64,000 nucleotides of DNA from Actinomycetota bacterium (GTDB lineage Bacteria; Actinomycetota; Geothermincolia; Geothermincolales; RBG-13-55-18), in assembly GCA_028697145.1 (NCBI GenBank), contig JAQVFR010000001.1, positions 156,505 to 220,504 of the forward strand, in the 5' to 3' direction. A program made the position numbers and the translations under genes. Position 1 is the stretch's first letter. Each line of letters opens with the position of its first letter. Positions 45,327 to 54,794 of this stretch are shown here, one piece after another. Below the pieces are notes generated by a model. The model was not told the DNA's origin. It searched no databases and saw only the letters and a program-made list of their open reading frames with translations.

Positions 45327-45687
45327 TTAGGGATATTCGATTCTCAATGTTCATATATTGTATCGACAACTTGTATGGACTCCTTGAGGATCTATATATT
45401 GAGTGTCTATATAAAATCACATATCTAAGCTTCTCCCGCATGCCCGATGCGGATGCGGGGAAAAGGAATAGCGCTAAAGTCGCGGGGGCCGGTGGCCGAT
45501 ATATATATTGCCAAAATATCTACGCCGAGTGAGTTTTGGCCTTGACCGGGAAGCCTGCCCACTTTCCGGTCTTTCTTTTACCCTGATCCCAGGCAATATA
45601 CCCGGGACCCCGCGGGGCGATCCCGCGGGGTCCCGGTTATCCGGTTCGTCCCGCGCCGCCGGCATGCGTCCGGGGGAGGCCTCGCTG
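45327..45687. other. AT-rich gene-free spacer with strong hairpin
   Basis: 45331-45520 is strongly AT-rich and should hold the promoter of the CAP transcript, though no textbook pair is clear. GCCAAAA (45510-45516) and TTTTGGC (45534-45540) form an inverted repeat. 45602-45636 is a perfect 15-base stem (CCGGGACCCCGCGGG arms, loop GCGAT), which may end the sortase transcript. No gene is seen. Confidence 0.6.
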
Positions 45688-46380
45688 TCACTTCACCTCG
45701 TCTTCAACCAGCCTGGCAATGACCACGATGCGTTGAGCCGCGCTGTACCAGGGATGGCAGGCGGTGAGCGTGAGCTTGGGCTCCCCTGTCTGCTCCAGCA
45801 CCGTCAGGTCTGAGGGCAGCACGATGCGCTGTTCGTATACCTCGTAGACGTAGCGGTTGTCCGCGGTCATGATGATGATCTCGTCCCCGGCGGAGAGCTG
45901 CTCTATATGGCGGAAGGGCGCGCCGTAGGTGGTACGATGGCCGGAGATGACCATGTTGCCCGGCTGTCCCGGATAGGCGGTGCCGGGGATGTGGCCGGGG
46001 CCCCGTTTCAGGTTGTCCGCGTCGTCCAGTCCCCACAACTCGACCACGATGGCGTCCAGCCCTATGCCCGGGGCAAGGATCCTCGCGATGCCGTCCCCCA
46101 CGGAGACGTCACCTTCCTCGGATGATGCCGGCTCCTCCTCCCACCGCTTGGAGAGTTCGTCCTGCGCGTAGGCGGCCTTGCGGTCGGTGTAGTAGATGTA
46201 GGAGTAGACTCCCGCCAGGCCGAGAAGCCCGGCGACGATCAGGGACAGCCCGACTATTATCAGTACCTTGCCCTTGCGGCGCGGTTTCCGCCTCCGCCGT
46301 GAACCGTCCCCCGCGAGCGGCGATGCTCCATTCTCCTCCGCCGCGGCATCCTCCCCGCCAGGCAAACACTTCACCCCCAC
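45688..46380 (-). CDS. Sortase, class E-like
   Basis: 230 residues from GTG at 46380, directly after the rng stop. A basic N-terminus is followed by one membrane helix at about 39-63. The catalytic set is His148 (SGHRTTYGAP), Cys208 (TLTACHP) and Arg217 (AAQRIVV). RGPGHIPGTAYPGQPGN is typical of class E, which in Actinobacteria uses LAxTG-type signals. No substrate with such a signal is in the window, and the adjacent CAP protein lacks one. Confidence 0.9.
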   Translation of the reverse strand: MGVKCLPGGEDAAAEENGASPLAGDGSRRRRKPRRKGKVLIIVGLSLIVAGLLGLAGVYSYIYYTDRKAAYAQDELSKRWEEEPASSEEGDVSVGDGIARILAPGIGLDAIVVELWGLDDADNLKRGPGHIPGTAYPGQPGNMVISGHRTTYGAPFRHIEQLSAGDEIIIMTADNRYVYEVYEQRIVLPSDLTVLEQTGEPKLTLTACHPWYSAAQRIVVIARLVEDEVK

Positions 46381-47661
46381 TCACGGTTCGCGGAACACTA
46401 TGCCGCGCCCGTGGCATGCCGGGCAGGTCTCCCCGAACGCCTCGATAAGGCCCTCGGATACGTTCTTGCGCGTCATCTCGACCAGCCCGAGCTTGGTGAG
46501 CTCTACCACGTAGGTCTTGGTGCGGTCCTTTTCCAGTTCCTGGTTCAAAGCCTTGATAACGGCGCGGCGGTTCTTGGACTCGTTCATGTCGATAAAGTCG
46601 ATGATGATTATGCCCCCGATATCGCGCAGGCGCAGTTGCCGCACCACCTCCGTGACTGCCTCAATGTTGGTGCGCAGCACCGTCTCCTCCAGCGATTTGT
46701 TGCCCACGTACTTGCCGGTGTTCACGTCGATGGCCGTCAATGCCTCGGTGGAATCGATGACGATGGAGCCGCCCGATGGCAGCGGGACGCTGCGGCTCAG
46801 GGCGTCCCTGATCTGGCGGTTGATGTCCAGCGCTTCGAATACGGGGGTCTCGTCGGCATAGCGCTCTACCCGGTCGCCCAGCGCGGGGGCGACCAGCTTG
46901 AGGTAGTGCTTGATGCGCCGGAAGGAGCGGTGCGAGTCGACCAGAACGCGCTCATAGCTGGCATCCATGATGTCCCTTATCACTTTCAGCTCGAGTTCCG
47001 GCTCCTCGTAGAGGATGGACGGCGCCCGTTTCTTCTCGGCCGCGCGGTGAACCTGGCGCCATACCTTGTTGAGGTAGGTCAGGCTCTTCCTCAGCTCTGT
47101 GGCCTCGGCGTCCCTTGCCGCGGTACGCACGATTATCCCCACGTCCTTCGGGCGTACCTCCTCCACGACCTTGCGCAGCCGCGCCCTTTCCTCCTCGCTC
47201 AACTTATGGGAGATGCCCACCGTGGTCACCTGGGGCAGAAGCACAAGGTACCTCCCGGGGAGGGAGATATAGGTGGTGAGGCGGGCGCCCTTGCTGCCCA
47301 TTGGGTCCTTGGTCACCTGCACGACGATCTCCTGCCCCTGCTTGAGGATCTTGGTGATGTCCTGCCGCTCGCGCTGCCGCGGCCCATCCACGAAGATGTC
47401 CCCGACGTAGAGCAGGGCGTTGCGGTTGTGCCCGATGTCCACGAAGGCCGCCTCCATGCCCGGGAGGACGTTCTGGACCCTGCCCTTGTAGATGTCCCCC
47501 ACGATGGAGCGCCGGTCCTCGTGACTCACCAGTATCTCCTGCAGGACACCATCCTCGAGCACCGCCACCCGCGTCTCTTTCTGATAGCTCGCTACGATTA
47601 TCTCCTTCTTCGGGGCGGCTGGCTTGCTCCCCCTGCGCCTTCCTCTCTTTTTCTTATCCAA
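46381..47661 (-). CDS. rng: Ribonuclease G/E family
   Basis: 426 residues from TTG at 47661. A S1 domain is near residues 40-125 (VGDIYKGRVQNVLPGMEAAFVDIG). The catalytic part shows SIVIDSTEALTAIDVNTGKY and IIIIDFIDMN with metal-binding acidic residues. CPACHGRG at the C-terminus is the Zn-link. It lacks the long scaffold of RNase E. It processes rRNA and mRNA. It follows the DUF2344 gene by 76 bases. Confidence 0.95.
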   Translation of the reverse strand: MDKKKRGRRRGSKPAAPKKEIIVASYQKETRVAVLEDGVLQEILVSHEDRRSIVGDIYKGRVQNVLPGMEAAFVDIGHNRNALLYVGDIFVDGPRQRERQDITKILKQGQEIVVQVTKDPMGSKGARLTTYISLPGRYLVLLPQVTTVGISHKLSEEERARLRKVVEEVRPKDVGIIVRTAARDAEATELRKSLTYLNKVWRQVHRAAEKKRAPSILYEEPELELKVIRDIMDASYERVLVDSHRSFRRIKHYLKLVAPALGDRVERYADETPVFEALDINRQIRDALSRSVPLPSGGSIVIDSTEALTAIDVNTGKYVGNKSLEETVLRTNIEAVTEVVRQLRLRDIGGIIIIDFIDMNESKNRRAVIKALNQELEKDRTKTYVVELTKLGLVEMTRKNVSEGLIEAFGETCPACHGRGIVFREP

Positions 47662-47737
47662 ACTCTCTCACCCCTGGCCTTCTTTCATCCATCCCTTGCT
47701 TATTTAATGCAAAACCGTACGACATTTCCACCCGCTT

Positions 47738-48334
47738 TCAGTCGAGCCCGTCCGGCTCCTCCTCGATCTCGCTCAGTTCCCCCGTGCGCCCATCGAAAAT
47801 AATCACCTTGCCCCGTACGTCCTCGAATACCTCGTCCGGAGAGGCGTACAGGCCCACCCTGGTCAGCATGGGTCTCTCCGCGGCCATGCCCCGCTGCGCC
47901 AGCGCCACCACGGCGTCCTTCAGGCGGCCCTGGCCTTCGCCGCTCAGGGCCAGCAGGAGGTAAAGCGTCTCTCCTCCGTCCTCCACCCTGAACAACCCGA
48001 AGCGGGCCCAGCGGGAGAGCTTCGGCATGTTTGGCGGTACAGGCAGCACCTCGCTGACCCGCAATCCCGCGGGAAGGGCCAGGTTGAGTTTCTCCCTCGC
48101 CTCATCCGGGTCGACTTCTCCGGCTACGCCCACCTCCAGGTACTCGGCTTCCGCCGCCACCCCAAGGGGCAGGGCGGGAGAAAAGCTCATGCGCAGGCGG
48201 GGACTGAAACCCTCGCTGAAATCCAGCGGGAGGCCGCTGCGCCGGAGCGCCCTCTCCATGGCGCGCATCGCCTCGCGGTGTGACAAGAACGAAGCGTCTC
48301 CCTCCTTGCGATATTTCAGCAACAACCTCCTCAC
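47738..48334 (-). CDS. DUF2344 radical-SAM-linked protein (TIGR03936-like)
   Basis: 198 residues from GTG at 48334, which overlaps the upstream stop by 4 bases (GTGA); a longer frame exists but reads the neighbouring gene out of phase. The N-terminus LLLKYRKEGDASFLSHREAM and FSEGFSPRLRMSFSPALPLG are typical. It is nearly always next to the TIGR03960 radical SAM protein, as here, and the two probably work together, but the reaction is not known. Confidence 0.9.
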   Translation of the reverse strand: MRRLLLKYRKEGDASFLSHREAMRAMERALRRSGLPLDFSEGFSPRLRMSFSPALPLGVAAEAEYLEVGVAGEVDPDEAREKLNLALPAGLRVSEVLPVPPNMPKLSRWARFGLFRVEDGGETLYLLLALSGEGQGRLKDAVVALAQRGMAAERPMLTRVGLYASPDEVFEDVRGKVIIFDGRTGELSEIEEEPDGLD

Positions 48335-50190
48335 GGTGCCGCCTCTCCGGCCAGGCGCAACTGCGCGCGCGGCGGCGAACATGCGCCGCATTCGCTGCAT
48401 TCGCTGAAACGGCAGTCCGGCGTCGTCTCCCCCCGAACTGCCTTCTCGTATTCCTCCCACAGGAAGTCCCTGTCCACCCCCGCGTGCAGATGGTCCCACG
48501 GCAGCGTCTCGGAGCGGGGACGCTCCCTCTCCACGTACCATGACGGGTCCAGCCCCGCCGCCTCCAGGGCGCCGAGCCAGCGTTCCCAGGAGAAGAACTC
48601 GCTCCAGCTGTCCAGGCAGCCCTGCCTCGAAGCCGCCAGGACCGCGGGCAGCAGCCTGCGGTCACCGCGCGAGAGCACGCCCTCGAGATAGCTCATCTCG
48701 CGCGTGTGCCACCTGAGATTTACCCCGCGCATGCGCAAGCCGTCCTTGAGTATGAAGTGCCGCCTAGTAATTTCTGGCAGTGACATCTGGCGTGCCCACT
48801 GCAGCGGGGTGTGGGACTTGGGCACGAAGGTGGATACGCTGACCGAGAGGCGCAGCCCCTTGGCGGGGCCGCCATGCGCCCCCTCGCGCATGATGCGCCT
48901 CACCAGCGCGCATATCTCCTCCACGTCCTCCTCGCTCTCGCCCGGCAGCCCGACCATGAAATATAGCTTTATCTTTCTCCACCCCTCCCGGTAGGCGGCG
49001 GATACCGCGGACAGGAGGTCCTCGTCCGAGACGACCTTGTTCACGGTCGCGCGCAGCCGCGGCGAGGCCACTTCCGGTGCGAAGGTGAGCCCGGTACGTT
49101 TCACGCGCCGCAGGCGGGCGGCCAACTCCACGGAGAAAGTGTCCGTGCGCAGCGACGGCAGCGAAACCGCGACGTGCTTTTCCCCCATCTCGCTGGCAAG
49201 GCCGCCGGAGAGGGAGAGGATACGGGTGTAGTCGGCGCTGTTGAGCGAGGAGAGCGAGATCTCGTCGCAGCCGGTGTTTTCGACCAGTTCCCACGCCCAG
49301 GCTCGCAGGGACTCCTCAGCCCTTTCCCGCACGGGACGATAGATCATCCCCGCCTGGCAGAAGCGGCAGCCTCGCGTGCAACCCCTGAATATCTCGAGGC
49401 TGCAGCGGTCGTGGACCGGCTCTACGAGAGGGATGACCGGGCGGCGAGGGTGGCGCCAGCGGTCCAGGTCCGTGAGCCGGCGCTTGCGCACCGGCATGGG
49501 CGCTCCCCGCTCCGCCTCTATGCTCTCGATCGCGCCGTCGGGCCGGTAATGCACGCTGTAGAGGGAAGGTACGTAGACGCCGGGGATGGCCGCGCATGCC
49601 CGCAAGAGAGCGCCGCGCTCTCTCCTTTCCGTCGATTTCCATCCCTTCACGGCGTCGATGAGCTCGTGGAGTACCTCTTCTCCCTCCCCCAGCACCAGGA
49701 GGTCGAACAGCTCCGCGACCGGCTCGGGATTGAATGCCCCCGGCCCTCCCCCTATCACCAGGGGCACACCCTCGCCGCGCTCCGCCGCCGTGAGCGGGAT
49801 ACCCGCGAGGCCCAGTACCCGCGCCACGTTCGCGTAGGTCAGTTCGTGCTGCAGGGTTATGCCCACGAGATCGAATTCACCCAGGGGGACGCGGCTCTCC
49901 AGCCCGAACAGCCTTATGCCCCGTCGCTCCAAGCTCTCCTGCATGTCCACCCAGGGAAGATAGGCGCGGTCGGCCATGGCGTCATCCCTCTCGTTTATCT
50001 CCTCGTAGAGGATGGAGAGGCCCAGGTGCGACATACCGATCTCGTAGGCGTCCGGATAGACCAGCACGCAGGTGACGTCGGCGGAGCGGAAAGGTTTGCG
50101 ATAGGCGTTGACCTCTATGCCCAGGTAACGCCCGGGACGGGTCACCCCCGCGAGTTCCTCCCCGAGGAACAGCTCCGTCTCCTCGCTCAA
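48331..50190 (-). CDS. B12-binding-type radical SAM protein (TIGR03960-like)
   Basis: About 619 residues from TTG at 50190, with GGGGG 6 bases upstream; an ATG at 50220 lies inside the ftsZ terminator hairpin and is less likely. The N-terminal domain is B12-binding-like (VLVYPDAYEIGMSHLGLSIL, then GVPLVIGGGPGAFNPEPV). The radical SAM motif is CTRGCRFCQAG. The C-terminus has a Cys cluster (CRFSECSECGACSP). It is co-transcribed with DUF2344 and then rng. The reaction is unknown. Confidence 0.93.
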   Translation of the reverse strand: MSEETELFLGEELAGVTRPGRYLGIEVNAYRKPFRSADVTCVLVYPDAYEIGMSHLGLSILYEEINERDDAMADRAYLPWVDMQESLERRGIRLFGLESRVPLGEFDLVGITLQHELTYANVARVLGLAGIPLTAAERGEGVPLVIGGGPGAFNPEPVAELFDLLVLGEGEEVLHELIDAVKGWKSTERRERGALLRACAAIPGVYVPSLYSVHYRPDGAIESIEAERGAPMPVRKRRLTDLDRWRHPRRPVIPLVEPVHDRCSLEIFRGCTRGCRFCQAGMIYRPVRERAEESLRAWAWELVENTGCDEISLSSLNSADYTRILSLSGGLASEMGEKHVAVSLPSLRTDTFSVELAARLRRVKRTGLTFAPEVASPRLRATVNKVVSDEDLLSAVSAAYREGWRKIKLYFMVGLPGESEEDVEEICALVRRIMREGAHGGPAKGLRLSVSVSTFVPKSHTPLQWARQMSLPEITRRHFILKDGLRMRGVNLRWHTREMSYLEGVLSRGDRRLLPAVLAASRQGCLDSWSEFFSWERWLGALEAAGLDPSWYVERERPRSETLPWDHLHAGVDRDFLWEEYEKAVRGETTPDCRFSECSECGACSPPRAQLRLAGEAAP

Positions 50191-50201
50191 TTCATACCCC
50201 C

Positions 50202-50231
50202 AAAAAATCAAAGGCGGCATGCAGCCGCCTC
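50202..50231 (-). terminator. Intrinsic terminator after ftsZ
   Basis: On the minus strand AGGCGGC, TGCAT, GCCGCCT, then TTGATTTTTT, 69 bases after the ftsZ stop. It separates the division cluster from the radical SAM operon. Confidence 0.88.
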
Positions 50232-50299
50232 GCTAGCGTCTCGCTTCCGGACCGGGTCCGGCTCGGGGCCGTCGCCTTTCCGCCGGCTGGCTTTCCCGT

Positions 50300-51361
50300 T
50301 TACTTATTGCGTAGAAATACCGGGATGTCCAGCTCCTCCGATTCGAAGACCACGGTCTTCTCCGGCGGGGTCTCCGCCTTCGCCGCCCGGCGACCCGGCC
50401 GCTGCGGGATCGTGCCGAACTCGAAGCCGGTGGCGATCACCGTCACCTTCAACTCATCACCCAGAGAATCGTCGATAACCGCGCCGAAGATGATGTTCGC
50501 GTCCGGGTCGGCGACGCTGGCAATTATCTCCGCCGCCTCGTTGACCTCGAAGAGGCCCAGGTCCGTCCCTCCCGATATATTCAGGAGGATGCCCTTGGCT
50601 CCCTCGATGGAGGCCTCGAGCAGTGGGCTCGAGATGGCCGAGCGCGCCGCCTCCGAGGCCCGGTTCTCGCCGGAACCTACCCCGATGCCCATGAGCGCCG
50701 AACCCGCGTTCGACATGATGGTCCTGACGTCTGCGAAGTCCAGGTTGATCAGGCCAGGCACGGTGATGAGGTCGGTGATGCCCTGCACGCCCTGGCGCAG
50801 GATGTCGTCGGCCATGCGGAAGGCGTTGAGGATGGAGGTTTTCTGTTCCGCCACTTCCAGGAGGCGGTCGTTGGGGATGATGATCAGCGTGTCCACTTTT
50901 TCGCGCAGTTTGTCTATCCCCTCCTCCGCCTGCTGCGCCCTCTTGCGGCCCTCGAAGGAGAACGGGCGGGTGACCACGCCGATGGTCAGGGCTCCCTGTT
51001 CCTTGGCGATCTCCGCCACGATGGGGGACGCTCCCGTTCCGGTGCCGCCTCCCTTTCCCGCGGTGATGAATACCATGTCCGCTCCCTTGATGGACTCACC
51101 CACCGCCTCCTTGTTCTCCAGCGCCGCCTGCTCTCCGACCTCCGGATTGGAGCCTGCTCCCAATCCACGGGTGATGTTGCCGCCGATGTACACCTTCACA
51201 TCGGCGTCGGACATGAGGAGGGCTTGCGCGTCGGTGTTGATGGCCACGAATTCTACTCCCTTGAGCCCCGCATCGATCATGCGGTTGATCGCGTTTGTGC
51301 CTCCGCCCCCCACACCGACTACCTTTATTACCGCCAGGTAATTGGTCGCGGTCTCCGGCAT
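50300..51361 (-). CDS. ftsZ: Cell division protein FtsZ
   Basis: 353 residues. The GTPase motifs [22 protein letters not shown] and [16 protein letters not shown] are intact, and the T7 loop [11 protein letters not shown] is present. The C-terminal peptide [10 protein letters not shown] fits the conserved tail that binds SepF and other partners. It polymerises into the Z ring. It is the last gene of the cluster and has its own promoter and a 360-base leader. Confidence 0.98.
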   Translation of the reverse strand: MPETATNYLAVIKVVGVGGGGTNAINRMIDAGLKGVEFVAINTDAQALLMSDADVKVYIGGNITRGLGAGSNPEVGEQAALENKEAVGESIKGADMVFITAGKGGGTGTGASPIVAEIAKEQGALTIGVVTRPFSFEGRKRAQQAEEGIDKLREKVDTLIIIPNDRLLEVAEQKTSILNAFRMADDILRQGVQGITDLITVPGLINLDFADVRTIMSNAGSALMGIGVGSGENRASEAARSAISSPLLEASIEGAKGILLNISGGTDLGLFEVNEAAEIIASVADPDANIIFGAVIDDSLGDELKVTVIATGFEFGTIPQRPGRRAAKAETPPEKTVVFESEELDIPVFLRNK

Positions 51362-51732
51362 TTCCAGTCCCTCCTTTATCCTTTGCCCCTGCAGAAAGAT
51401 CCGTGAGGCTCGCTGTCAAACCTTAAACTGCTACTTGAGTGTCGCCTTATCCATGACGGGCATCAGCCTTTCTCCGTCATCTTCCATAATCTACGACAAG
51501 CCCGTCTCTATCTCCTTCCCGCCGTCCGATTTTATTCATACTTTTTCCAGCCGCCTTTTTACGGCTTTCTCTCTCGCCACAACAATCCCCTCAACGACGC
51601 CACGTGCGCCATCGCCACAGGCGCTTAAGCTCCTCTTTTCAGTCCAGCGCCATTCTTCGAGGCCTTCACCCCACCCTGCCCTCGTGGCGGATTGCCAAGG
51701 TTCCCGTTGGATTATTATACCTTAACGATAAC
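51362..51732 (-). other. Long untranslated leader of ftsZ
   Basis: No convincing gene lies in these 371 bases. A short frame at 51431-51487 (18 codons) lacks a ribosome binding site. A frame of about 60 codons in the upstream half has no start codon. The leader may carry mRNA-level control of ftsZ. The further bases up to 51807 hold the promoter and the end of ftsQ. Confidence 0.5.
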
Positions 51733-51762
51733 ATTATACTTACAAAATAGAGTAAATGTTAA
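51733..51762 (-). promoter_or_regulatory. Promoter of ftsZ
   Basis: TTAACA (51762-51757), 18 bases, TATAAT (51738-51733) on the minus strand. It starts a transcript near 51726, downstream of ftsQ. A second TATAAT at 51719-51714 lacks a -35. Confidence 0.65.
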
Positions 51763-51807
51763 GTCTCAATGCATATAGGCGGTTGGCACGGCACCGCAGC
51801 CCTCGGC

Positions 51808-52791
51808 TCATACCGCGCCCGCGGGTTTGATGACCGGATGGTCCGGGAAGGATACGTCTATGTATTCGACCGCCCCGTAGCGTCCAACGAGCGATTCGAG
51901 GGCCATGATGGCTATCTCGTTCTTGCGGGAGAGGTCACGGACCTCCCCGTAGATGACCAGGGTGCCTCCCGCCTCGAGGTACAACCCCTCGTCTTTTCTC
52001 AATCCCACCACCGACGTTTTCTCCAGCAGCGCCGGCGGGAGACTTCCGAGGAGGGAGGTCACGCTTGCGAAGTCGGCTCCCTTGAGCTCCGTCCCCGGCA
52101 GCAGCAGCGGCAGCTGCAGGTCCCGTATCTCCACGATACCCGCCGGCATCGACTCCGAGCTCGCGAGGACCATCCCCTCCTGGTCGACGATATTGTACCT
52201 GCCGTTCTGCAGTATCGCCCCACTGGGCCGGCGCTCTTTCACCTCGATAACGACGGTATGGGGGAAGTGCCTCGAGACGTCCACGGCGGCGATACAGGGC
52301 TCCGACGTCAGGGCTTTCTCCACGGCCTTGACGTTCATCTTGAGCAAGTGGGTATCGCTGGTTATGCCGGAGAGGGTGCGCAGGTATCCTTCCTGCAGTA
52401 TCTCGTTCCCCCTTATCTCCACGTGCCTCACGTTGAGTACCCCGGTGCCCGTGTATATCCATAGCAGGGCTCCGAGGGAACCGACCAGCAACGCTCCCAA
52501 CAAGGCCGTCCTCACGTGAGCGGCGCTTCTCTCCTTTTTATGCCCGGCCTCTTCCGCATCCGCCTTGCCGCCTTCGGCGGGTGCTGGCTTCCGCGATACG
52601 TCATCCGTCCTGTTTGCGGCCGGCGCCGCGGCATCCCCCGCGGCCTGGTCGTATAAGGAGGTCCCCCCCGCGACAGGGACATTAAGCTTTTTACGGTTCT
52701 TGCCGCGCGTACGCTTTCTGGCCTCCACGCGGGACCTGGCGCGAGACGCCCTCACCTCAGCGCCGCGCATTTTCTCGGATTTTCCGCCCAT
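51808..52791 (-). CDS. ftsQ: Cell division protein FtsQ/DivIB
   Basis: About 327 residues from ATG at 52791, with GGAGAGG upstream; the frame is open for 30 more codons. A long basic and Ala-rich cytoplasmic N-terminus (about 100 residues) is followed by a membrane helix (LLGALLVGSLGALLWIYTG) and a POTRA domain beginning VRHVEIRGNEILQEGYL. It links the FtsBL complex to the Z ring. It lies between ddl and ftsZ. Confidence 0.9.
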   Translation of the reverse strand: MGGKSEKMRGAEVRASRARSRVEARKRTRGKNRKKLNVPVAGGTSLYDQAAGDAAAPAANRTDDVSRKPAPAEGGKADAEEAGHKKERSAAHVRTALLGALLVGSLGALLWIYTGTGVLNVRHVEIRGNEILQEGYLRTLSGITSDTHLLKMNVKAVEKALTSEPCIAAVDVSRHFPHTVVIEVKERRPSGAILQNGRYNIVDQEGMVLASSESMPAGIVEIRDLQLPLLLPGTELKGADFASVTSLLGSLPPALLEKTSVVGLRKDEGLYLEAGGTLVIYGEVRDLSRKNEIAIMALESLVGRYGAVEYIDVSFPDHPVIKPAGAV

Positions 52792-52896
52792 GGCCGCCTC
52801 TCCACGCCTTTCCGCCGCTCTCCGCCCCCCGCCTCCGGGAGGTACCGCTGCCGGACGGGCACATGTTCCCGCCGGCCACACCCTTCTTCCGTCCCC

Positions 52897-53856
52897 TCAA
52901 CATCCCTTGCCGCGATCGATCTTGAGGGAGGCGGTGGCAAGGATCATCTCCACCACTTGCGTGAAGGAATATCCAGCCGCCGCAGCCGCCTTGGGTATCA
53001 GGCTCAGCTCCGTCATGCCAGGTATGGTGTTCACCTCCAGGCAGTAATATCCGCCGGCCTCATCGAGCATGAAATCCACCCGCGAGAACCCCTCGCATCC
53101 GAGGGCATGGTGAGCCCTAAGGGACAGCCGCCCGAGCTCTCCCGCCAGTCTGTCGTCGATGGCAGCGGGGACGATATACTCCGTCATGCCTTTTGTGTAC
53201 TTGCACTCGTAATCGTACAGACCTTTGCTCGCCACCACCTCGAGGACGGGCAGGACCAGCGGTCCCTCTCCCAACAGGCCCACGGTCATCTCCCTGCCCT
53301 CGATGTAGCGCTCTATGAGCAGGAGGTCGTCGTATTCCAGGCCTTCCACGACGGCCTTCTCCAACTCCTCGATATTGCTCGCCTTACTGGCGCCGACGGT
53401 CGAGCCTTCGCAATTGGGTTTGACCATGCAAGGGAAACCGAGATCCAGCGCCACGCCGCTCGCCACCTTGGCCAGGCCGGAACCGGCTATCTCCGCCGCG
53501 GATACCGCCACGTCCTCGGCGACCGGTATGGACTCGGCCTCCAGGATGCGCTTGGTCATCAGTTTGTCCATGGCCACCGCGCTGGCCATGACCCCCGAGC
53601 CGGTATATGGTATCCCGAGCAGCTCCAGCAACCCCTGTACCGTGCCGTCTTCTCCCAAGCGGCCATGGAGGACGATGAAAGCCGCGTCCACCCTCCCGCG
53701 CAACCCCGCAAGCTGCTCGACCACTTCCGGGCCCATGTCCACGTCCAGGACCTCGTGTCCGAGTTCGGTGAGCGCCTTGGATACGGCTGCCCCCGAGAGG
53801 AGCGAGACCTCCCTCTCCGACGAGATACCTCCCTTCAAGACCGCTACCCGGCTCAT
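52897..53856 (-). CDS. ddl: D-alanine--D-alanine ligase
   Basis: 319 residues. ATP-grasp motifs are present: VLHGRLGEDGTVQGLLELLG, PYTGSGVMASAVAMDK, and the metal-binding EVNTIPGMTELSLIP. It makes the D-Ala-D-Ala end of the wall peptide that MurF adds. It overlaps murB by 4 bases and lies before ftsQ. The final residue of the specificity region (tyrosine versus phenylalanine) was not resolved, so D-Ala-D-Lac activity cannot be excluded by eye. Confidence 0.95.
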   Translation of the reverse strand: MSRVAVLKGGISSEREVSLLSGAAVSKALTELGHEVLDVDMGPEVVEQLAGLRGRVDAAFIVLHGRLGEDGTVQGLLELLGIPYTGSGVMASAVAMDKLMTKRILEAESIPVAEDVAVSAAEIAGSGLAKVASGVALDLGFPCMVKPNCEGSTVGASKASNIEELEKAVVEGLEYDDLLLIERYIEGREMTVGLLGEGPLVLPVLEVVASKGLYDYECKYTKGMTEYIVPAAIDDRLAGELGRLSLRAHHALGCEGFSRVDFMLDEAGGYYCLEVNTIPGMTELSLIPKAAAAAGYSFTQVVEMILATASLKIDRGKGC

Positions 53857-54794
53857 CTGGTATCTTCTCCTATCTCTCCCACCAGCCTGATCTCCTCATC
53901 CAGCTCGATACCCTGCGCCCGCATGACCTCTTGCTTCACCCGCGCCATCAAAGTGCGTACGTCGAGCGCGCTCGCCCCGCCCAGGTTGACGATGAAATTC
54001 GCGTGCTTCTTCGAGACCATCGCCTCCCCCACCCGCATCCCCTTCAAACCGCAGCGGTCGATCAGCTCCCCCGCGGACATACCCGGAGGGTTGCGAAACA
54101 CGCTGCCGGCCGACGGTTGTCTCAAGGGTTGATTCTCTCTCCGCCAGGCCAGGACCTCCCTGCGGCGGGATCTCAGGGCATCCCCGTCCCCCTCCTTCAG
54201 CCGCAGCCGCACACCCGATATGACATCGTCATCGCCCAGCGCGCAGCTGCGGTAGGAGAAACCCATTTCCTCCCCTGTCACGCGTCTTGCGACCACCTCT
54301 CTCCCGGCCAGGCTCATCACGTCGACCTCCGTTACCCTCTCCCCCACTTCACAGCCCATGGCCCCCGCGTTCATGCGCACCGCCCCCGCAACGCTGCCGG
54401 GAATGCCAGCCAGGTCCTCCAAGCCGGACAGTCCCCTCTCGATAGCCCATTCCACCAGCCTGTTAAGGCTGCAGCCTCCCTCAACGTAAACTTCATATTT
54501 AGCTATTCTTTCGATCCCGCCAAGGTCTTTTCCTAGAACGACGACGGCTCCGTCGAAACCCGCATCTGATACGAGTACGTTGGAGCCTCCGCCCAGGACC
54601 AGGAACCTCGTATCCGACTCAGCCACCGCCTTCATCAACGCGGCGAGATCCTCTTTGCCCCGGGGGACGGCCAGCAAAGCCGCCGGGCCACCGATACGGA
54701 AGGTGGTGTAATCCGCCAGGGGCACCGCTTCCCCGAGGATTCCCGAGAACCGGCCGCGCAGCCTCTCGCCAACCTCCACAACGGACATAAGCAC
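53853..54794 (-). CDS. murB: UDP-N-acetylenolpyruvoylglucosamine reductase
   Basis: 313 residues from GTG at 54794, directly after the murC stop; an ATG two codons later is possible. The FAD-binding segment TTFRIGGPAALLAVP, VLGGGSNVLVSDAGF, the SAGSVFRNPPG catalytic serine and the late Glu region are of MurB type II. It reduces enolpyruvyl-UDP-GlcNAc to UDP-MurNAc. Confidence 0.96.
   Translation of the reverse strand: MLMSVVEVGERLRGRFSGILGEAVPLADYTTFRIGGPAALLAVPRGKEDLAALMKAVAESDTRFLVLGGGSNVLVSDAGFDGAVVVLGKDLGGIERIAKYEVYVEGGCSLNRLVEWAIERGLSGLEDLAGIPGSVAGAVRMNAGAMGCEVGERVTEVDVMSLAGREVVARRVTGEEMGFSYRSCALGDDDVISGVRLRLKEGDGDALRSRRREVLAWRRENQPLRQPSAGSVFRNPPGMSAGELIDRCGLKGMRVGEAMVSKKHANFIVNLGGASALDVRTLMARVKQEVMRAQGIELDEEIRLVGEIGEDTR

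Noticed and set aside
48335..48541. 69-codon N-terminal extension of the DUF2344 protein
   Set aside because: It overlaps the radical SAM gene in another frame; GTG at 48334 with a 4-base overlap fits the family start.
51431..51487. 18-codon gene in the ftsZ leader
   Set aside because: No ribosome binding site and no supporting similarity; random frames of this size are common.
51769..52464. 231-codon plus-strand frame over ftsQ
   Set aside because: It lies opposite a well-supported ftsQ and its product is rich in His/Arg like other antisense frames in this GC-rich DNA.
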